Assembly: GCA_012839205.1 (NCBI GenBank)
Contig: DUNT01000112.1
Coordinates: 1-57,506, forward strand
Direction: 5' to 3'
Origin: Clostridiaceae bacterium
Lineage (GTDB): Bacteria; Bacillota; Clostridia; DSM-8532
DNA length: 57,506 nt
Shown in pieces: positions 27,615 to 36,685 of this stretch (its first letter is position 1; each line of letters starts with the position of its first letter). A model generated the notes under the pieces. It made no database searches, was not told the DNA's origin, and saw nothing but the letters and a program-made list of their open reading frames with translations. The position numbers and the translations under genes are program-made.

Positions 27615-28418
27615 TTATAATCCTAATACAGGAGTAGTTTTTACCAGTTCCTCCAGGTCTTTGTCATGGCAAAGCAATAAGAAATCCGAATTCTTTGCTC
27701 TTGCTTTCTGAATCTCAATGCTCTTCCAAGCCTCGACAATATTATAATATCTTCCTGGTGGTGAAATATTGTAATGAAGCTCTGGTATTTCGTTTAAGTT
27801 TCCTTTTACGAAAATGGAGTCTCCCGCACAAATATAACTACCGTTTTTTGTATCGATTTCAACTGATATATGTCCGGGTGAATGGCCAAATGTTTCAAAA
27901 ACTCTAACACCTGGCATAATTTCTGTTTCTCCGCTAACTGTTGTAAATTCCAGACCTTCAAATGGTCTTGTAATGCCAAGGGCAGGGTGTTCGTATGATT
28001 TGTAATACAGCGGAATCGGATTGTTTGCAAACTCCCACTCTCTTTCATGAGCGATGAGTGTCGCATTCTTGAACTTCTCTACATAAAACATATGATCCCA
28101 GTGCAAATGTGTAAATACTACTATATCAATATCTTCAGGTTTGTAACCTAACTTTTCAAGCTGCTCATGAATTGCCATGCCAGGTTCTTGCCATGAGCCG
28201 GGATGATGATAATCATTTGCTCTTTCTGTCCATGCCATACCCGTATCCACCAGTAATAGCTTGTCCCCACCTTCAACAAGGAAAGTGAAAACAGGAAGGG
28301 GCACTTTTTCACTGGGCACGCCTTTTAGATAAGGTGCACAAGAAAAATGGTAGTGATATTGTAGTGGATGAGTCGGTACATAACCTGTGTTGATAGGTCT
28401 GATTGTTAGATTTTTCAT
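27615..28418 (-). CDS. MBL-fold hydrolase, N-acyl homoserine lactonase type
   Basis: A 267-residue metallo-beta-lactamase-fold protein of the AHL lactonase (AiiA/AttM) family. Seen: LLLVDTGMAW, the dinuclear metal motif FTHLHWDHMFYVE, the further ligands in FGHSPGHISVEI and ICAGDS, and LLLCHDKD. No quorum-sensing genes are near; instead it follows the two permease genes by 66 bases in the same direction. Many proteins of this family open lactones other than AHLs, so a sugar lactone is a reasonable substrate here, by inference. AAGGAG lies just before the ATG. Confidence 0.85.
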   Translation of the reverse strand: MKNLTIRPINTGYVPTHPLQYHYHFSCAPYLKGVPSEKVPLPVFTFLVEGGDKLLLVDTGMAWTERANDYHHPGSWQEPGMAIHEQLEKLGYKPEDIDIVVFTHLHWDHMFYVEKFKNATLIAHEREWEFANNPIPLYYKSYEHPALGITRPFEGLEFTTVSGETEIMPGVRVFETFGHSPGHISVEIDTKNGSYICAGDSIFVKGNLNEIPELHYNISPPGRYYNIVEAWKSIEIQKARAKNSDFLLLCHDKDLEELVKTTPVLGL

Positions 28419-28484
28419 AATTCTGTCTCCTTTTTTGCAATTTTTTTGTATTCTCTTTACCTTTAGTTGATAAAAATTTGTTAC

Positions 28485-29468
28485 TTAATTACTCTTTTTA
28501 CTATCTTTTTTAACTGTTGTATTTTGCCTTCTTCTTGAATATGAGTCGAATAACACCATCACCAGTATTACAATTCCAACAACCATAGGTTGTGCAAATG
28601 ATGTTATGCCAAGAAGATTCATGACATTTACAATGATGGTCAGAAGTATGGCACCGATAACTGTTCCAGTGATTCCGCCTTCTCCACCGAGCATAGAGGT
28701 TCCGCCTACCACAACTGCTGCTACTGTTTGCAGTCCATATGCATCTCCCATTGTTGAGTCTGCAGCGTCCAAACGAGCAGTCATCAGAATTCCTGCAATG
28801 GCAGCTGTTACGCCCGACATAATAAACGCGGAGAAGAGAGTTTTCTTAATTGGCACTGCAGAGTAAAGAGCTGCATCTTTATTTGATCCATATGCATAAA
28901 TGTCTCTGCCGAATGTTGTCTTTTGTAGCATAACGTAAGCTACAATTACCATGATTAAAGCTACAATGATAATAAAGGGTATAGGTCCCACATAGCCTGT
29001 GCCTAACCATGTAAACCCTTCAGGCAGTCCGTATATAATATCACCATTCATAATAATAATGGATAATCCTGCAACCACCCAGTTTGTACCGTATGTCGCT
29101 ATAAAAGATGGTAATTTTACAATACCAACCAGAAAACCATTAAAGATTCCGATTATTGCACCTGTGATCAATCCGATCACAAAGACCACCGGGATAGGTA
29201 CCCCGGATTTTAACAGCTGAGCACACAGGCATCCAACAAGTCCTGATGCGGCACCAACTGAAAGATCCATATTCCCGGTAAGTATTACTGCTGTCAATCC
29301 CGTGCTCAAAATCAAGAGTACACTACCCTGCCGTAAAACGGTAATGATATTATTAAAGGTAAGAAACTCTTTAACTATAAGCGATGCTATTACGAATACA
29401 AGCGCAAGACCAATAAAACTGTAAAATGATTGGGAGCGCTTGAAATTTTTTATACTGTTCTTCATCAT
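28485..29468 (-). CDS. Ribose-type ABC transporter permease (second)
   Basis: A 327-residue inner-membrane permease of the RbsC/BPD_transp_2 family with eight to ten hydrophobic helices and the family motif VVGGTSMLGGEGGITGTVIGA near the C-terminus. It pairs with the adjacent permease to form a heterodimeric channel, with the ATPase and lipoprotein encoded upstream. Gap to the other permease gene is 12 bases. Confidence 0.92.
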   Translation of the reverse strand: MMKNSIKNFKRSQSFYSFIGLALVFVIASLIVKEFLTFNNIITVLRQGSVLLILSTGLTAVILTGNMDLSVGAASGLVGCLCAQLLKSGVPIPVVFVIGLITGAIIGIFNGFLVGIVKLPSFIATYGTNWVVAGLSIIIMNGDIIYGLPEGFTWLGTGYVGPIPFIIIVALIMVIVAYVMLQKTTFGRDIYAYGSNKDAALYSAVPIKKTLFSAFIMSGVTAAIAGILMTARLDAADSTMGDAYGLQTVAAVVVGGTSMLGGEGGITGTVIGAILLTIIVNVMNLLGITSFAQPMVVGIVILVMVLFDSYSRRRQNTTVKKDSKKSN

Positions 29469-29480
29469 ATCCGCTCCCCC

Positions 29481-30443
29481 CTAACTCTTTGCTCGACGAG
29501 CCAATGCATCAATTACGATGGACATAAGTATAATCATTCCAATTATTGCGTTTTGATAAAGTGAAGGTACTCCTGATACATTCAAGCCATTTTTCAATAT
29601 AGTTATCAAAAGCACTCCGAAAACCGTTCCACCAATACCACCTTTTCCCTCACGAAGAGAGGTCCCGCCAAGCAGTGTAGCGGCAACAGCTTCGAACTCC
29701 CACCCTGCTCCTACAACAGGCTGGCCAGATTCCAATCTGCAAGTGGTAATAAGACCACTGACTCCAGTTAATAATCCTGCAAAGGCATATATTTTTATTG
29801 ACGGTTTTATTAAATTTATACCCGCAAGGGTCAAGGCCTCTTGGTTCCCGCCAAGTCCAAAAACTTGGGCACCCAGTTTTGTTTTGTAAAGCACCACCCA
29901 CGTAATTAAGAACATAAGTGCTGCGATCCAAACAGTAAGAGGTAAGCCAACTATTTTGGCCTGGGTTACGTTGTGAAACAGAGGATTAAAAATATAAATT
30001 GAAGCTCCCGCTGTTAACAGTAATGAAATACTGTTTAGGATATTTTGCATACCAAGTGTTGCAATAAAGGGCGGAATTTTACCCTTGGACACAATCAGAC
30101 CATTTACGGCGCCTACACACATAGACATCAATACCGCAACAATCGCTGATATGTAAATGGGTACACCCGCTTTCGTCAAGTATATCCAAATTACTGTAAC
30201 AAAACTTACCTGAGCTCCTAAGGATAGATCCGTACCCTGTGTTAAGACAATTAATGTCTGCGCAAAAGCAACTAGCATCAACGGTACCGATTGAACCAAC
30301 ATATTGCTGAAATTACTGAATTGAAGATATCTATCCGATGACATACTAAAAACTGAAATCAGAACCAAAGTAATCCATACAACCGGAGGGATGCTTTTTA
30401 TGAATTTAATAATAGGATTATTTGTAGCTACTTTAGCATTCAC
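29481..30443 (-). CDS. Ribose-type ABC transporter permease (first)
   Basis: A 320-residue RbsC-family permease with multiple membrane helices and the motif LLGGTSLREGKGGIGGTVFGVLL. I choose the GTG at 30443 (MNAKVATNNP) because GGAGGTGATAC lies directly upstream; it overlaps the ATPase stop by 11 bases, so the two are translationally coupled. Longer in-frame starts up to 30485 would use codons inside that ribosome binding site or upstream of it. Confidence 0.9.
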   Translation of the reverse strand: MNAKVATNNPIIKFIKSIPPVVWITLVLISVFSMSSDRYLQFSNFSNMLVQSVPLMLVAFAQTLIVLTQGTDLSLGAQVSFVTVIWIYLTKAGVPIYISAIVAVLMSMCVGAVNGLIVSKGKIPPFIATLGMQNILNSISLLLTAGASIYIFNPLFHNVTQAKIVGLPLTVWIAALMFLITWVVLYKTKLGAQVFGLGGNQEALTLAGINLIKPSIKIYAFAGLLTGVSGLITTCRLESGQPVVGAGWEFEAVAATLLGGTSLREGKGGIGGTVFGVLLITILKNGLNVSGVPSLYQNAIIGMIILMSIVIDALARRAKS

Positions 30444-31947
30444 ACGTATCACCTCCGATTCCAAGCATCTTCGAACCAATCTCATCAGCAGTTAATTCGC
30501 CTCTCTTGCACTCGCCTGCAATTCTGCCATTATGCATAATATATATTCTGTCGCTCATTCCTATCACCTCAGGCAGTTCGGATGAAATCATTAAAATAGA
30601 CTTCCCTTCGACTGCCAGCTTGTCCATCATAGCGTATATTTCCATCTTGGCACCTACATCAATTCCTCTTGTAGGTTCATCAAAAATCATAATATCAGTC
30701 TTAGCACTAAGCCATTTTGCCAATACTACTTTTTGCTGGTTACCCCCACTTAAGTATTTACATGCCCGATACACATCTGGTGTAGCCACACGCAGTTGTT
30801 TCACATAATCTGTCGCTATTTCGAATATCTTTTTTCGGGATATTAAAACCTTTGGGAAAAAAGATTTCAGGCTCACCGCCATAGTATTCCATAAAACCGA
30901 ATCATTTAAAGCCAGGCCTTGGCGTTTGCGATCTTCGCATACCATGCCCAAACCTTCTTTTACTATCTTAACTGGCGAAGAATCCTTTATCTCTTTTCCT
31001 TTAATAAATAATTTTCCACCACCAATAGGATCAATTCCGAAAATCAGTCTTGCCAACTCAGTCCTTCCGGCACCTACCAGTCCGGCAATTCCAACAATTT
31101 CACCTTTATTAAGAGTTATACTTACATCCTTGACTTTTCCGTTTTTATCAGAAAGTCTTTCTGTTCTTAGCACTTCACCTGAAAATTTATTCTCTGATCT
31201 GTGATAGACTTGCGAAATATCACGTCCAACCATCATATTGACCAGTTCTTTGTCGTTTACATCATCTATGTTGACAGTCCCAATCTTCTTTCCATCTCTT
31301 AAAACGGTTATACGCTCTCCAATGTGCTTAAATTCTTGCATACGATGAGAAACATAAATAATACCCAATCCCGATTCCTTCAACTTCCTGATACGTTCAA
31401 ACAAAGACTCTACTTCACGCTCTGAAAGTGTTGCTGTCGGTTCATCAAACACCATTATTTTCGGATTAAAAGATAGCGCCTTGGCGATTTCAACCATTTG
31501 CTGTTCTGCCACACTCAAAACCTTAGTGGGAAGTTTGACATTAATGTAATCGCAGTTTAGCGATTGTAATATACTTTTTGCGTCTTCTTCCATTTTTTTG
31601 TGATCAATTAATCCAAATTTATTTCTGGGCTCCCTGTTAAAAAAGATATTCTGTGCAACATTCAGGTAAGGTATTAGAGTAAACTCCTGATATACCGCGA
31701 CAATGCCTCTTGAAAGTGCATCTCTTGTTGTTTTAAACGATACCTTTTCATTTCCGAGGTAAATCTCTCCTTCTTCTGGCACATATGCGCCAAGGATAAC
31801 CTTTGCTAAAGTACTTTTACCGGCTCCGTTTTCACCAACCAATATATGGACTTCTCCACTTCTTAAATCAAAGTCTACACTGTCCAATGCCTTAACGCCC
31901 GGAAACTCCTTTGTTATTCCACGCGTTGTTAGAATCGTTTCATTCAT
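30433..31947 (-). CDS. Sugar ABC transporter ATP-binding protein (RbsA/MglA type)
   Basis: A 504-residue protein of two fused ATPase domains. The first has Walker A GENGAGKSTLAK, signature LSVAEQQMVEIAKAL and Walker B IMVFDEPTATL; the second has the usual degenerate Walker A GLVGAGRTELAR, signature LSGGNQQKVVLAKWL and DEPTRGIDVGAK. This tandem form serves ribose, galactose and related sugars and sugar acids. The ATG at 31947 has GAGG eight bases upstream; the codon at 31956 is a GTG within that region. Confidence 0.95.
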   Translation of the reverse strand: MNETILTTRGITKEFPGVKALDSVDFDLRSGEVHILVGENGAGKSTLAKVILGAYVPEEGEIYLGNEKVSFKTTRDALSRGIVAVYQEFTLIPYLNVAQNIFFNREPRNKFGLIDHKKMEEDAKSILQSLNCDYINVKLPTKVLSVAEQQMVEIAKALSFNPKIMVFDEPTATLSEREVESLFERIRKLKESGLGIIYVSHRMQEFKHIGERITVLRDGKKIGTVNIDDVNDKELVNMMVGRDISQVYHRSENKFSGEVLRTERLSDKNGKVKDVSITLNKGEIVGIAGLVGAGRTELARLIFGIDPIGGGKLFIKGKEIKDSSPVKIVKEGLGMVCEDRKRQGLALNDSVLWNTMAVSLKSFFPKVLISRKKIFEIATDYVKQLRVATPDVYRACKYLSGGNQQKVVLAKWLSAKTDIMIFDEPTRGIDVGAKMEIYAMMDKLAVEGKSILMISSELPEVIGMSDRIYIMHNGRIAGECKRGELTADEIGSKMLGIGGDTCEC

Positions 31948-32088
31948 TTCATTCACCTCTATGCAAGCTTTTAGGCCGGTTGTTTAGTCAGATACAAATC
32001 ATCTTTTTCTAGATACTATACAAATCGAACCAATTTCTTGATTACTAATCCTAGATTTTTCTCTTTGCCTTGTTAGTCTTGAAGGAAT

Positions 32089-32122
32089 CGACTGAAGAAT
32101 CTGTAAAAAGATTCTTCAGTCG
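32089..32122 (-). other. Perfect stem-loop between binding-protein and ATPase genes
   Basis: Fourteen-base perfect arms (CGACTGAAGAATCT and its complement) around a six-base loop, 42 bases after the binding-protein stop, with no T-run. In such operons a stem here protects the upstream message so that the binding protein is made in excess. The rest of the 200-base gap holds nothing else I can identify. Confidence 0.7.
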
Positions 32123-32163
32123 TTATATTCCTTTTTCAACCTAAATAAAATGTTTAAATATTA

Positions 32164-33312
32164 TTAATGCCACCATGCAATGTTATTGATATAGTCATCA
32201 ATGTTATCGCTTGTGATAAGCGGATTCTGTAACTCTGATGGGAAGGGCACAAAGTATTTTGGAGGCATAGTCCCATCATTTAGATACTGAACAATATATA
32301 CTGCTGAAAGATAGGTTGAGCCAAATGGGTCTGTATTGTAAGAAACATGCATTTGTCCGTTCTTTATAGCAGCACTTCCGTCTTCATTACCATCAAAACT
32401 ACCTATAACTACTTTTCCGTCTAATCCTTCAGCTTTCAGAGCCTGGATTGCGCCTAATGCACTTTCATCGTTACATGCAATTATTGCATCAATGTCTCTG
32501 TGTTTTTGAAGAAGGTTTTCTGTTACTGACATTCCTTCGGTTCTCTTGAAGTTAGTTGTCTGAGACGCCACAACTTCTATTTCCGGATAATCTTTAAGTG
32601 CTGTCTGTATACCCTGAAGTCTTTCCTGTGCATTCTGTGCTGCCGGAGGCCCTTCAAGAATAATTATCTTACCTTTTTTGCCAATTTGCTCAGCTACTGC
32701 ATGAGTAATAAGCACACCAGTTGCAGTATAGTCAACGCCAGATCTTAAGAAGGTTTGTTGTGCAGCGGGTGTTCCGATACATGCTACTGGAATATTAGCT
32801 TCTTGCGCTTTCCTGATTGCTGGCATAATTCCATTGGAATCAATTGGATGTAGGATAATTCCATCTACGCCCTGCTGAATTGCGTCTTCAATAATTTTGA
32901 CTTGATCTTCAAGACTATCTTGTCTTGCAGGAGATAAAGAAATACATTCAAAACCCATATCTTCAGCTGCTTTTTGTGTGCCTGCTATTGATTTTAGCAA
33001 AAATGGGTTAGTGGTGTTCTTAACAATAATGGCAATCTTATATTTACTATTTGCCTTTATATCTGTACTAATCTGCGTACCTATTCCCGTTGTAGGCAAT
33101 TCATCAACTGCTACAGGAGTAGGATCGGCTTCAAGTGCGGGTTCCGGACCCCAGTAATCGTTTGCTGAAGGTTTTTCCGATCCTGAAGGATTAGTTGATG
33201 TTGAAGGAGTTGCTGAGTTGCTTGGATTAACGTTAGGTCCGGTTTGGCCACATCCGACCAGCATTGCGACTACCAGTAAAACTGTAATAGCCATTGTTAA
33301 TGTTCTTTTCAT
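32164..33312 (-). CDS. Sugar ABC transporter substrate-binding lipoprotein
   Basis: A 382-residue periplasmic-binding-protein-like lipoprotein (Peripla_BP_4/RbsB class). Residues 1-20 form a lipoprotein signal with lipobox VAMLVGC, followed by a Ser/Thr/Pro-rich tether. The two-lobed domain starts near KYKIAIIVKNTTNPF and shows GVDGIILHPIDSNGIMPAI, DAIIACNDESALGAIQAL and VVIGSFDGNEDG. The ligand is not readable; neighbours suggest a short-chain sugar or sugar acid. It opens the transporter part, 153 bases after the aldolase gene. Confidence 0.93.
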   Translation of the reverse strand: MKRTLTMAITVLLVVAMLVGCGQTGPNVNPSNSATPSTSTNPSGSEKPSANDYWGPEPALEADPTPVAVDELPTTGIGTQISTDIKANSKYKIAIIVKNTTNPFLLKSIAGTQKAAEDMGFECISLSPARQDSLEDQVKIIEDAIQQGVDGIILHPIDSNGIMPAIRKAQEANIPVACIGTPAAQQTFLRSGVDYTATGVLITHAVAEQIGKKGKIIILEGPPAAQNAQERLQGIQTALKDYPEIEVVASQTTNFKRTEGMSVTENLLQKHRDIDAIIACNDESALGAIQALKAEGLDGKVVIGSFDGNEDGSAAIKNGQMHVSYNTDPFGSTYLSAVYIVQYLNDGTMPPKYFVPFPSELQNPLITSDNIDDYINNIAWWH

Positions 33313-33465
33313 GTTTTACCCTCCATTACTTTTACTTAAATGTTTTGGTTAGATAAGATTTTTGTTTTTCTTATCTATATCTATCTTTAACTGCCGTAAT
33401 ACGATATCAATATAAATATCATATTTACTGCAATTAACGATCATTTGACTCATTCGGATCAAATA

Positions 33466-34086
33466 CTATAGTCCCGAATTCTTTGTTTGACAAAAACTTG
33501 CGGCAATTTCTTTTAAGAAAGCAACCTGAGCTGTTTCTTCAATTAATTCAGCATTGTATTCCGCATCAATAATGTTTTTACCGACTGCCACCACCCCGTG
33601 ATCAACAAGTAAAAAGGCTGGCAGTGTAGGATATTTCTCAAATATAGCCTCAATCTTCGGAAAATGGTCTGCCGAGACTACAGCCGCATCAATATCTAAT
33701 GTTACAATTGGACATCCGAATTTAAGCTGCAGATGATGGGTTACATTCTCCAGATTTCTTCTTGTAGAAGCCCATCCTATTGACCAGGGCGAGTGGCAGT
33801 GCATAATGCCGTTAACGTGAGGGGCAATTTTATATATGAGTCCGTGGAGAAGAGCCTCTCTCGTAGGTTTCCCTTTGCCTTCCACTAAAACTCCGTTAAA
33901 GTCTGTTATCAACAGGTTCTCATGACTGGCATCGATAAAAGACCCGCCGCTGGCTTTTACTAACATAAGATCTTCATTCGGTATACGGGCACTAAAGTTA
34001 CCACCATTTCCGGTTTGAATCCCTCTTGTATATGCCCGTTCTGCTGCAATAAGCATTTCATCTTTTATTTTACTTATATCAACCAT
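33466..34086 (-). CDS. Class II aldolase/adducin family protein
   Basis: A 206-residue zinc enzyme of the fuculose-phosphate aldolase fold. The zinc histidines are visible as H96 and H98 (MHCHSPWS) and H163 (LLVDHGVVAVG), and the catalytic acid as E77 in KPTREALLHG. The family includes aldolases for sugar 1-phosphates, ribulose-5-phosphate 4-epimerases and the decarboxylase OtnC of four-carbon acid-sugar pathways; I cannot choose among them by eye. It lies between the TIM-like gene and the transporter and most likely splits or decarboxylates a phosphorylated intermediate. Confidence 0.88.
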   Translation of the reverse strand: MVDISKIKDEMLIAAERAYTRGIQTGNGGNFSARIPNEDLMLVKASGGSFIDASHENLLITDFNGVLVEGKGKPTREALLHGLIYKIAPHVNGIMHCHSPWSIGWASTRRNLENVTHHLQLKFGCPIVTLDIDAAVVSADHFPKIEAIFEKYPTLPAFLLVDHGVVAVGKNIIDAEYNAELIEETAQVAFLKEIAASFCQTKNSGL

Positions 34087-34110
34087 ATTAATAGTCCTCC
34101 TGTTTCCTAT

Positions 34111-34905
34111 TTAAGACGCTTTTCTTTTCTCCAGAAACAATGGCAATACCTGCCTGATGATATTATTAAAGTTACTGGCGTCCCATGCGCTTCTGCCGAT
34201 AAATAATCCATCTATATTGGGTTTCCGGATCATTTTTGTTGCATTATCCAAATTAACGCTGCCGCCATATAGAACAGGAATATCATCGCTTATTTCACCA
34301 AACAATTCCTTCAGGGCGTTCTTTATTACACCTTGTTTCTCATCAGCATACTCAGCTGTTGCGGGTATACCATTCACACCAATTGCCCATACTGGTTCGT
34401 AGGCTATCCATAACTTGCTGGCATCATCCTTCGAAACGCCATTAAGCCCTGCCTTGATTTGAATAGACAGACAATCATCACTAATACCGAGCTGCTTTTG
34501 TTCCAAGGTTTCTCCAACGCATAAGAGCGGTGTAAACCCGTGTTTTAAGGCCGCAATAACTTTTTTGTTCAGTTGACTATCAGTTTCAGCAAATATATGA
34601 CGTCTTTCTGAATGTCCAATCTCAATGATGTCAATTCCGATTTCCTTGAGCATTAATGGTGAGATTTCACCTGTGAACTGACCCTGATCCTCCCAGCACA
34701 TGTTTTGTGCACCGATCTTAATGATGTCATTTGAAACAGTTTCTCTTGCACTTTTTAATGCTGTATATGACGGTATTACGAAAAGCTCCATCAAGTTTCT
34801 GTCAATATCAGCTGTTAATTCTTTCAGCTCTTTAAGATATGAAACAGTATCTGCTATTGTTTTGTACATTTTTGTGTTAGTGCCTATGTAAATTTTGCTT
34901 TTCAA
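34111..34905 (-). CDS. Triose-phosphate-isomerase-like protein, probably tetrulose-phosphate isomerase
   Basis: A 264-residue TIM barrel with the catalytic set of TPI kept: N10 and K12 in GTNTKMYKT, H98 in IEIGHSERR, E170 in AYEPVWAIG. The start differs from housekeeping TpiA (GNWKMN): GT-x-x-KM-x-KT is the pattern of EryH/LerI, which isomerise L-erythrulose 1-phosphate to D-erythrulose 4-phosphate. The presence of an RpiB-like partner directly upstream, as in erythritol operons, supports that reading. A plain triose-phosphate isomerase serving the adjacent aldolase is the alternative. Start is TTG with GAGG eight bases upstream. Confidence 0.85.
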   Translation of the reverse strand: MKSKIYIGTNTKMYKTIADTVSYLKELKELTADIDRNLMELFVIPSYTALKSARETVSNDIIKIGAQNMCWEDQGQFTGEISPLMLKEIGIDIIEIGHSERRHIFAETDSQLNKKVIAALKHGFTPLLCVGETLEQKQLGISDDCLSIQIKAGLNGVSKDDASKLWIAYEPVWAIGVNGIPATAEYADEKQGVIKNALKELFGEISDDIPVLYGGSVNLDNATKMIRKPNIDGLFIGRSAWDASNFNNIIRQVLPLFLEKRKAS

Positions 34906-34924
34906 TTGTGTTACCTCATTTCGT

Positions 34925-35389
34925 TCAACGAAAATTCTTTCCTTCTATTTCCTTTATTGCATTAACCTTGGGTGTCGAGCTGCCATCAACGAATTTAAGA
35001 CTGATCCATTCTCTTACAATCTTTTTTGCAAGTTCCGGGCCGATAACGCGGGCACCCATACACAGTACATTTCCATCATTACTGAGGATGGATCGTTCTG
35101 CCGAATAATTATCATGGCACACCGCTGCCCTTATTCCTTTAAATTTATTGGCAGTCATAGCCATGCCGATACCTGTACCACAAATTAGAATTCCATCTTT
35201 TGTATATCCGGAGGATATGATTTCATCACATACCTTTTGTGCTATAACAGGATATACTGTTGCATCATCCGGGCTGTTTACGCCGACATCCTCCACAATA
35301 ATTCCTTTGTCTCGTAAAAATTCAACTATACTATTTTTTAAAGATACCGCTGCATTGTCACAGCCTATTACAATTGGTTTTCCTCTCAT
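34925..35389 (-). CDS. RpiB/LacAB-family sugar-phosphate isomerase
   Basis: A 154-residue isomerase of the ribose-5-phosphate isomerase B family. The catalytic cysteine C70 and anion hole ICGTGIGMAMTANKFKGIRAA are intact. The first active-site motif reads GCDNAAVSLK where ribose isomerases have SDHAG, and the usual HND is SND, so the substrate is probably not ribose 5-phosphate. In erythritol and threitol operons the RpiB homologs EryI/DerI convert D-erythrulose 4-phosphate to D-erythrose 4-phosphate, the step that would follow the TIM-like enzyme. Start at 35389 with GGAGG seven bases upstream; 17 bases after the RLP gene. Confidence 0.87.
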   Translation of the reverse strand: MRGKPIVIGCDNAAVSLKNSIVEFLRDKGIIVEDVGVNSPDDATVYPVIAQKVCDEIISSGYTKDGILICGTGIGMAMTANKFKGIRAAVCHDNYSAERSILSNDGNVLCMGARVIGPELAKKIVREWISLKFVDGSSTPKVNAIKEIEGKNFR

Positions 35390-35406
35390 TTTGAAACCTC
35401 CAGATC

Positions 35407-36657
35407 TTATCCCCAAGCATCTATTGCTATTTTTAAGTCCTCACATGCTTTTGCTGCCTCTGTCAAAGGTATCCCCTCTGATACAGCATCAATTGCCTTC
35501 ATTACTGCATTAGCTCCCGATGTTGTTCCTCCAGGATGCCCTTGGATAGCTCCTCCTATACCTATAATGACATCAGGTCCTAAGTCATTGTATATTCCCG
35601 ATAAGTGCAGAGGTGTTATCCCTCCCCCCACCGTAGTAACAACCGGCTTAATGGCTCCCATTGGCATTCTTTGTGCTTGCACAGTCTTGATAAAATCATA
35701 TCTTGCTTCAGCATCAGTGCCATCTTCAAACATTGTCATTGTCGCATGGGCTCCTGCAAGTCTTGGCAGTATCCCAATGTATACGGGATTACCTATTCCA
35801 CCTTTTTGCCAATTCATCACACCCACACCCGCATAATGAGCCATTATAAAGAGCTTGTCCCCAAATTCTTCACAGATCTCTGCCAGAGCATCTATTCCTG
35901 TCGCTACAAAGTTTATAAGGCAGCCTTTTGCACCAGCATCAATAGCAGCTTTAGCGTTGTCTCTCATCCTAGAAGGGCTGTCAGTTATATTAACAAGATA
36001 TAATGTTTCTTTACCGGTATTCTCGCTGGCTCTTTTAGCAGATGCTGTGTATTCTCTTACTCTGTCTGCGACCTGGTTATAACTGGTGTTGCCTAAAAGC
36101 TCATCGTCCTTGATGATATCTACGCCGCCTAATGCTACATCATAGAATAACTTTGCTCCCTCTTTCGGACTAAAGCCCGTACAGGGTTTTATCATATTGA
36201 GAATAATGGGACGATTATACACATTGGTGAGTTTTCTTAAGTCATCTATAGATTTTGACGGACCTTTAAAAGATTTTACGGCATCTCCAGCCAGCTCTAT
36301 ATTAATCAGTTTGGTTCTAAGAGCTGTCGACACATCATTTCCTACCAAGGCGGTCATCATTATTGCAAAATTATCAGCAAAATTAGCTATAGGAAAAGCA
36401 AGTTTTAAAACTGCCACTTTCTCTTCATCTGATGGAATTAAATGAAGTGATACTATTCGTCCCTGATAACTTTCTACCATATGTTGGGTAACACCGGGAA
36501 TCTGTACCCATGTGCCAATGGTTTGTCCGACGGCAAAATTTCCCGCCTTTGTAAAAACATTGTCGTAATCAGTGCCAAAAACAAGATATGTAGCTATCAG
36601 GTAGTCCCCATTTAATTGTTCAAAACGATTAAATGGATAGCCAAAGTAGTCCGGCAT
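35407..36657 (-). CDS. RuBisCO-like protein (form IV), candidate 3-oxo-sugar-acid-phosphate decarboxylase
   Basis: A 416-residue member of the RuBisCO large-subunit superfamily. Kept: the carbamate lysine and metal ligands K183-D184-D185-E186 (GGVDIIKDDELLG), K157 in MIKPCTG, N107 in ALVGND, H274 and H304, and the phosphate loops TTVGGGITPL and IGIGGAIQGHPGG. Lost compared with real RuBisCO: loop-6 lysine, the Glu of ESSTGTW (here GQTIGTW), the second Lys of KPK and the Arg after the first His. So it should enolise a phosphorylated substrate but not fix CO2. The D-apiose pathway enzyme OiaX is an RLP that yields L-erythrulose 1-phosphate, which fits the two isomerase genes downstream. The start at 36657 has AAGGAG upstream. 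Confidence 0.92.
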   Translation of the reverse strand: MPDYFGYPFNRFEQLNGDYLIATYLVFGTDYDNVFTKAGNFAVGQTIGTWVQIPGVTQHMVESYQGRIVSLHLIPSDEEKVAVLKLAFPIANFADNFAIMMTALVGNDVSTALRTKLINIELAGDAVKSFKGPSKSIDDLRKLTNVYNRPIILNMIKPCTGFSPKEGAKLFYDVALGGVDIIKDDELLGNTSYNQVADRVREYTASAKRASENTGKETLYLVNITDSPSRMRDNAKAAIDAGAKGCLINFVATGIDALAEICEEFGDKLFIMAHYAGVGVMNWQKGGIGNPVYIGILPRLAGAHATMTMFEDGTDAEARYDFIKTVQAQRMPMGAIKPVVTTVGGGITPLHLSGIYNDLGPDVIIGIGGAIQGHPGGTTSGANAVMKAIDAVSEGIPLTEAAKACEDLKIAIDAWG

Positions 36658-36685
36658 TTGTCTTCTCTCCTTAAGTTGAATTAGT

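Noticed and set aside
27615-28418. Quorum-quenching AHL lactonase role
   Set aside because: No quorum-sensing genes nearby; position in a sugar uptake operon makes another lactone more likely.
34111-34905. Housekeeping triose-phosphate isomerase
   Set aside because: Not fully excluded, but the GTNTKMYKT start and the cluster context fit EryH/LerI better, and no glycolytic genes adjoin it.
35407-36657. True carbon-fixing RuBisCO
   Set aside because: Loop-6 lysine and other catalytic residues are absent and no phosphoribulokinase is present.
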